Part shown: positions 61,301-64,000 of the stretch, one piece after another
How positions within the stretch are numbered: the first letter of the stretch is position 1
Layout: each line of letters starts with the position of its first letter
Assembly: GCA_034190875.2 (NCBI GenBank)
Contig: CM067350.1
Span: forward strand, 25,894,029 to 25,958,028
Reading direction: 5' to 3'
Length of the DNA stretch: 64,000 nt
Source: Urechis unicinctus
Lineage: Eukaryota; Annelida; Polychaeta; Xenopneusta; Urechidae
The notes under the pieces: model-generated
The model's input: only the letters and a program-made list of their open reading frames with translations
The model's database searches: none
What the model was told of the DNA's origin: nothing
Made by a program: the position numbers and the translations under genes

Positions 61301-64000
61301 TATACGCGCATATAAGCAGATTTCTGCATGCATATGGAAAAACACTCACGCAATACGCACGTATACGTATGGATACATAAATTCACGTATACGCACAAAT
61401 ATGCACATAATAGCAGGTTTTCGCTCGCATGCGGAAACAACCCAACGTAAACGCACGTATACGCACTTATACATAATCTCGCCTACACATTCCCACTTAA
61501 ACTCACATACAACAAATTTGTCGCACGCATCTGGGAAAACACGCACGCATACATACATATACGCATTTATATACAAAAACGCACGTGTACGCACTTATAT
61601 TCAGATATACGCACATATTAGCAGGTTTTTGCATGCATACAGAAAAACACGCAGGCATACGCACGTATACGTATAGATACATACACTCACGTATACGTAC
61701 ATAATAGCACATGTATACATAATAGCACGTAACAGCATATATACGTATATATACGCACTCGTTCGCACATATGAACACGTTTTCGCCAGCATGCGGCCAA
61801 AAAACCCCACGCATATGCACGGTTTTGCTCGTAAAACGTATATAAGCATGTATACACGTGGGAACGCATGTAAACGCAAGTACACCCACGCGTGCCCATG
61901 TAGTCGCTTGCATACTAACCTAAACGCACGCATACGCACTTATACGCATGCACACGCATGTATGTGCACATAGACGAATTTACACGGATATATAAGCACG
62001 TCTGCGCACGCGTGCAGAAAAACATGCTCATATATTCACGCATACGTACGTGTACGCATATTCACATAATCGCAAATATACCCTTATATATGCTTACAAA
62101 CGAGAAAACACGCGCGCATACGAACTTTTTTGTTCGTAAAAACGTATATAAGGTGTAAACAAGTGTTAACGCATGTCTATGCAAGTGCCACAACGTGTAC
62201 AAATGAACTTGCCTGAATACCCACGTAAATGCACGTATACGCACGTATACATAATTGCTCCTGCATATTCGCACTTAAACTCACATAAAACCAATTTGTC
62301 GCACGCATCCGGAAAAACACGCATACATACATATACGCATTTATACAAATTCGCACTTAACTCACATACAACCAATTTGTCGCACGCATCCGGAAAAACA
62401 CGCACGCATACACACACATGAACGCATGTATACAAAATCGCACGTATACGCACTAACATTCACATATATATACGCACATTTAAGCAGGTTTTTGCATGCA
62501 TATGTAAACAACCCCACGTAAACGCAAGTATCCCCACTTATTTATAATCTCACCAACATATTCGCACTTAATCTCATATACAACCAATTTGTCGCACGCA
62601 TCCCGAAATAAACGCATGCATACACACATATACGCATATATATTCATCTATACGCGCATATAAGCAGATTTCTGCATGCATATGGAAAAACACTCACGCA
62701 ATACGCACGTATACGTATGGATACATAAATTCACGTATACGCACAAATATGCACATAATAGCAGGTTTTCGCTCGCATGCGGAAACAACCCAACGTAAAC
62801 GCACGTATACGCACTTATACATAATCTCGCCTACACATTCCCACTTAAACTCACATACAACAAATTTGTCGCACGCATCTGGGAAAACACGCACGCATAC
62901 ATACATATACGCATATATACAAAAACGCACGTATACGCACTTATATTCAGATATACGCACATATTAGCAGGTTTTTGCATGCATACAGAAAAACACGCAG
63001 GCATACGCACGTATACGTATAGATACATACACTCACGTATACGTACATAATAGCACATGTAAACAAAATAGCACGTAACAGCATATATACGTATATATAC
63101 GCACTCGTTCGCACATATGAACACATTTTCGCCAGCATGCGGAAAAAAACCCACGCATATGCACGGTTTTGCTCGTAAAACGTATATAAGCATGTATACA
63201 CGTGGGAACGCATGTAAACGCAAGTACACCCACGTGTGCCCATGTAGTCGCTTGCATACTAACCTAAACGCACGCATACGCACTTATACGCATGCACACG
63301 CATGTATGTGCACACAGACGCATTTACACGGATATATAAGCACGTCTGCGCACGCGTGCAGAAAAACATGCTCATATATTCACGCATACGTACGTGTACG
63401 CATATACACATAATCGCAAATATACCCTTATATATGCTTACAAACGAGAAAACACGCGCGCATACGAACTTTTTTGTTCGTAAAAACGTATATAAGGTGT
63501 AAACAAGTGTTAACGCATGTCTATGCAAGTGCCACAACGTGTACAAATGAACTTGCCAGAATACCCACGTAAATGCACGTATACGCACGTATACATAATT
63601 GCTCGTGCATATTCGCACTTAAACTCACATAAAACCAATTTGTCGCACGAATCCGGAAAAACACGCATACATACATATACGCATTTATACAAATTCGCAC
63701 TAAACTCACATACAACCAATTTGTGGCACGCATCCGGAAAAACACGCACGCATGAACTCATGTATACAAAATCGCACGTATACGCACTAACATTCACATA
63801 TACGCACATTTAAGCAGGTTTTTGCATGCATTTGTAAACAACCCCACGTAAACGCAAGTATACCCACTTATTTATAATCTCACCAACATATTCGCACTTA
63901 ATATCATATACAACCAATTTGTCGCACGCATCCCGAAATAAACGCATGCATACACACATATACGCATATATATTCATCTATACGCGCATATAAGCAGATT
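52311..64000. repeat. Satellite family B, about 1,344-bp unit, runs off the window
   Basis: Landmark atgtatgtgcacacagacgc recurs at 52556, 53899, 55244, 56593, 57937, 59274, 60618, 61958 (variant) and 63302: intervals 1343, 1345, 1349, 1344, 1337, 1344, 1340, 1344. Copies are nearly identical and differ mainly by small indels in simple-sequence stretches. Part of each unit (catgcggaaacaaccc ... cacatacaacaaatttgtcg) is related to family A; the part around 'ttttcgccagcatgcgg' to 'ataaggtgtaaacaagtg' is specific to B. Nine copies are seen, the last incomplete. No gene is supported inside. Confidence 0.95.

Noticed and set aside
44522..64000. Several dozen overlapping frames of 60-229 codons (Cys/Tyr/Val-rich or Thr/His-rich) on both strands
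   Set aside because: They recur with the satellite period, overlap in all frames and follow from stop-free alternating sequence. There are no domains, no splice sites and no frame preference, so they are not annotated as genes.

Overview
The window is nuclear DNA of an intron-rich invertebrate animal. Short GT/AG introns, animal genes (RNF220, RPA2, CCDC169-like), a CARD/NACHT/LRR immune receptor, a CR1-like LINE and Ty3/gypsy debris all point that way. A mollusc or other lophotrochozoan is my best guess, but nothing here fixes the species. The strand composition, the many intronic minisatellites and a 100-N gap at a satellite edge are typical of a draft long-read assembly.

Layout. 2.0-7.8 kb (+): a 13-exon RNF220 ubiquitin ligase gene with two intronic minisatellites; one of them has multiplied a complete 3' splice site 22 times. 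8.6-11.9 kb (-): RPA2, the middle subunit of replication protein A, tail-to-tail with RNF220. 15.1-16.9 kb (-): a three-exon CCDC169-like coiled-coil gene. 17.6-18.5 kb and 19.8-20.0 kb (-): 3' exons of unrecognised genes. 22.5-23.2 kb: degenerate minisatellite. 23.5-29.6 kb (-): a five-exon NLR-type gene (two CARD-like regions, NACHT, LRR) with a 1 kb minisatellite in its last intron. 29.6-31.4 kb: intergenic, with duplicated promoter-like modules. 31.5-38.1 kb (-): a nearly complete CR1-like LINE whose ORF1 carries PHD, coiled-coil, NADAR and SGNH-esterase regions, broken only by three one-base frameshifts. 39.75-40.42 kb (-): a candidate three-exon gene for a small membrane protein. 41.6-44.3 kb: short repeats, a gypsy integrase fragment, a PHD-finger fragment and a SINE-like repeat. 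44.4-44.5 kb: assembly gap. 44.5-64.0 kb: one continuous satellite block made of two related families, A (3,250-bp higher-order period) and B (about 1,344-bp period), running off the end of the window.

The host genes do not form a pathway. RNF220 is a nuclear/cytoplasmic E3 ligase, RPA2 a single-stranded-DNA binding subunit, and the NLR an innate-immune sensor. The hundreds of open frames in the satellite are a compositional artefact: its alternating purine-pyrimidine tracts cannot contain stop codons on either strand.

The strongest leads are the amplified splice acceptor in RNF220, the NADAR domain fused into a LINE ORF1, and the stop-free, Z-DNA-prone satellite. All gene models here are read by eye from splice signals and reading phase, without transcript evidence.
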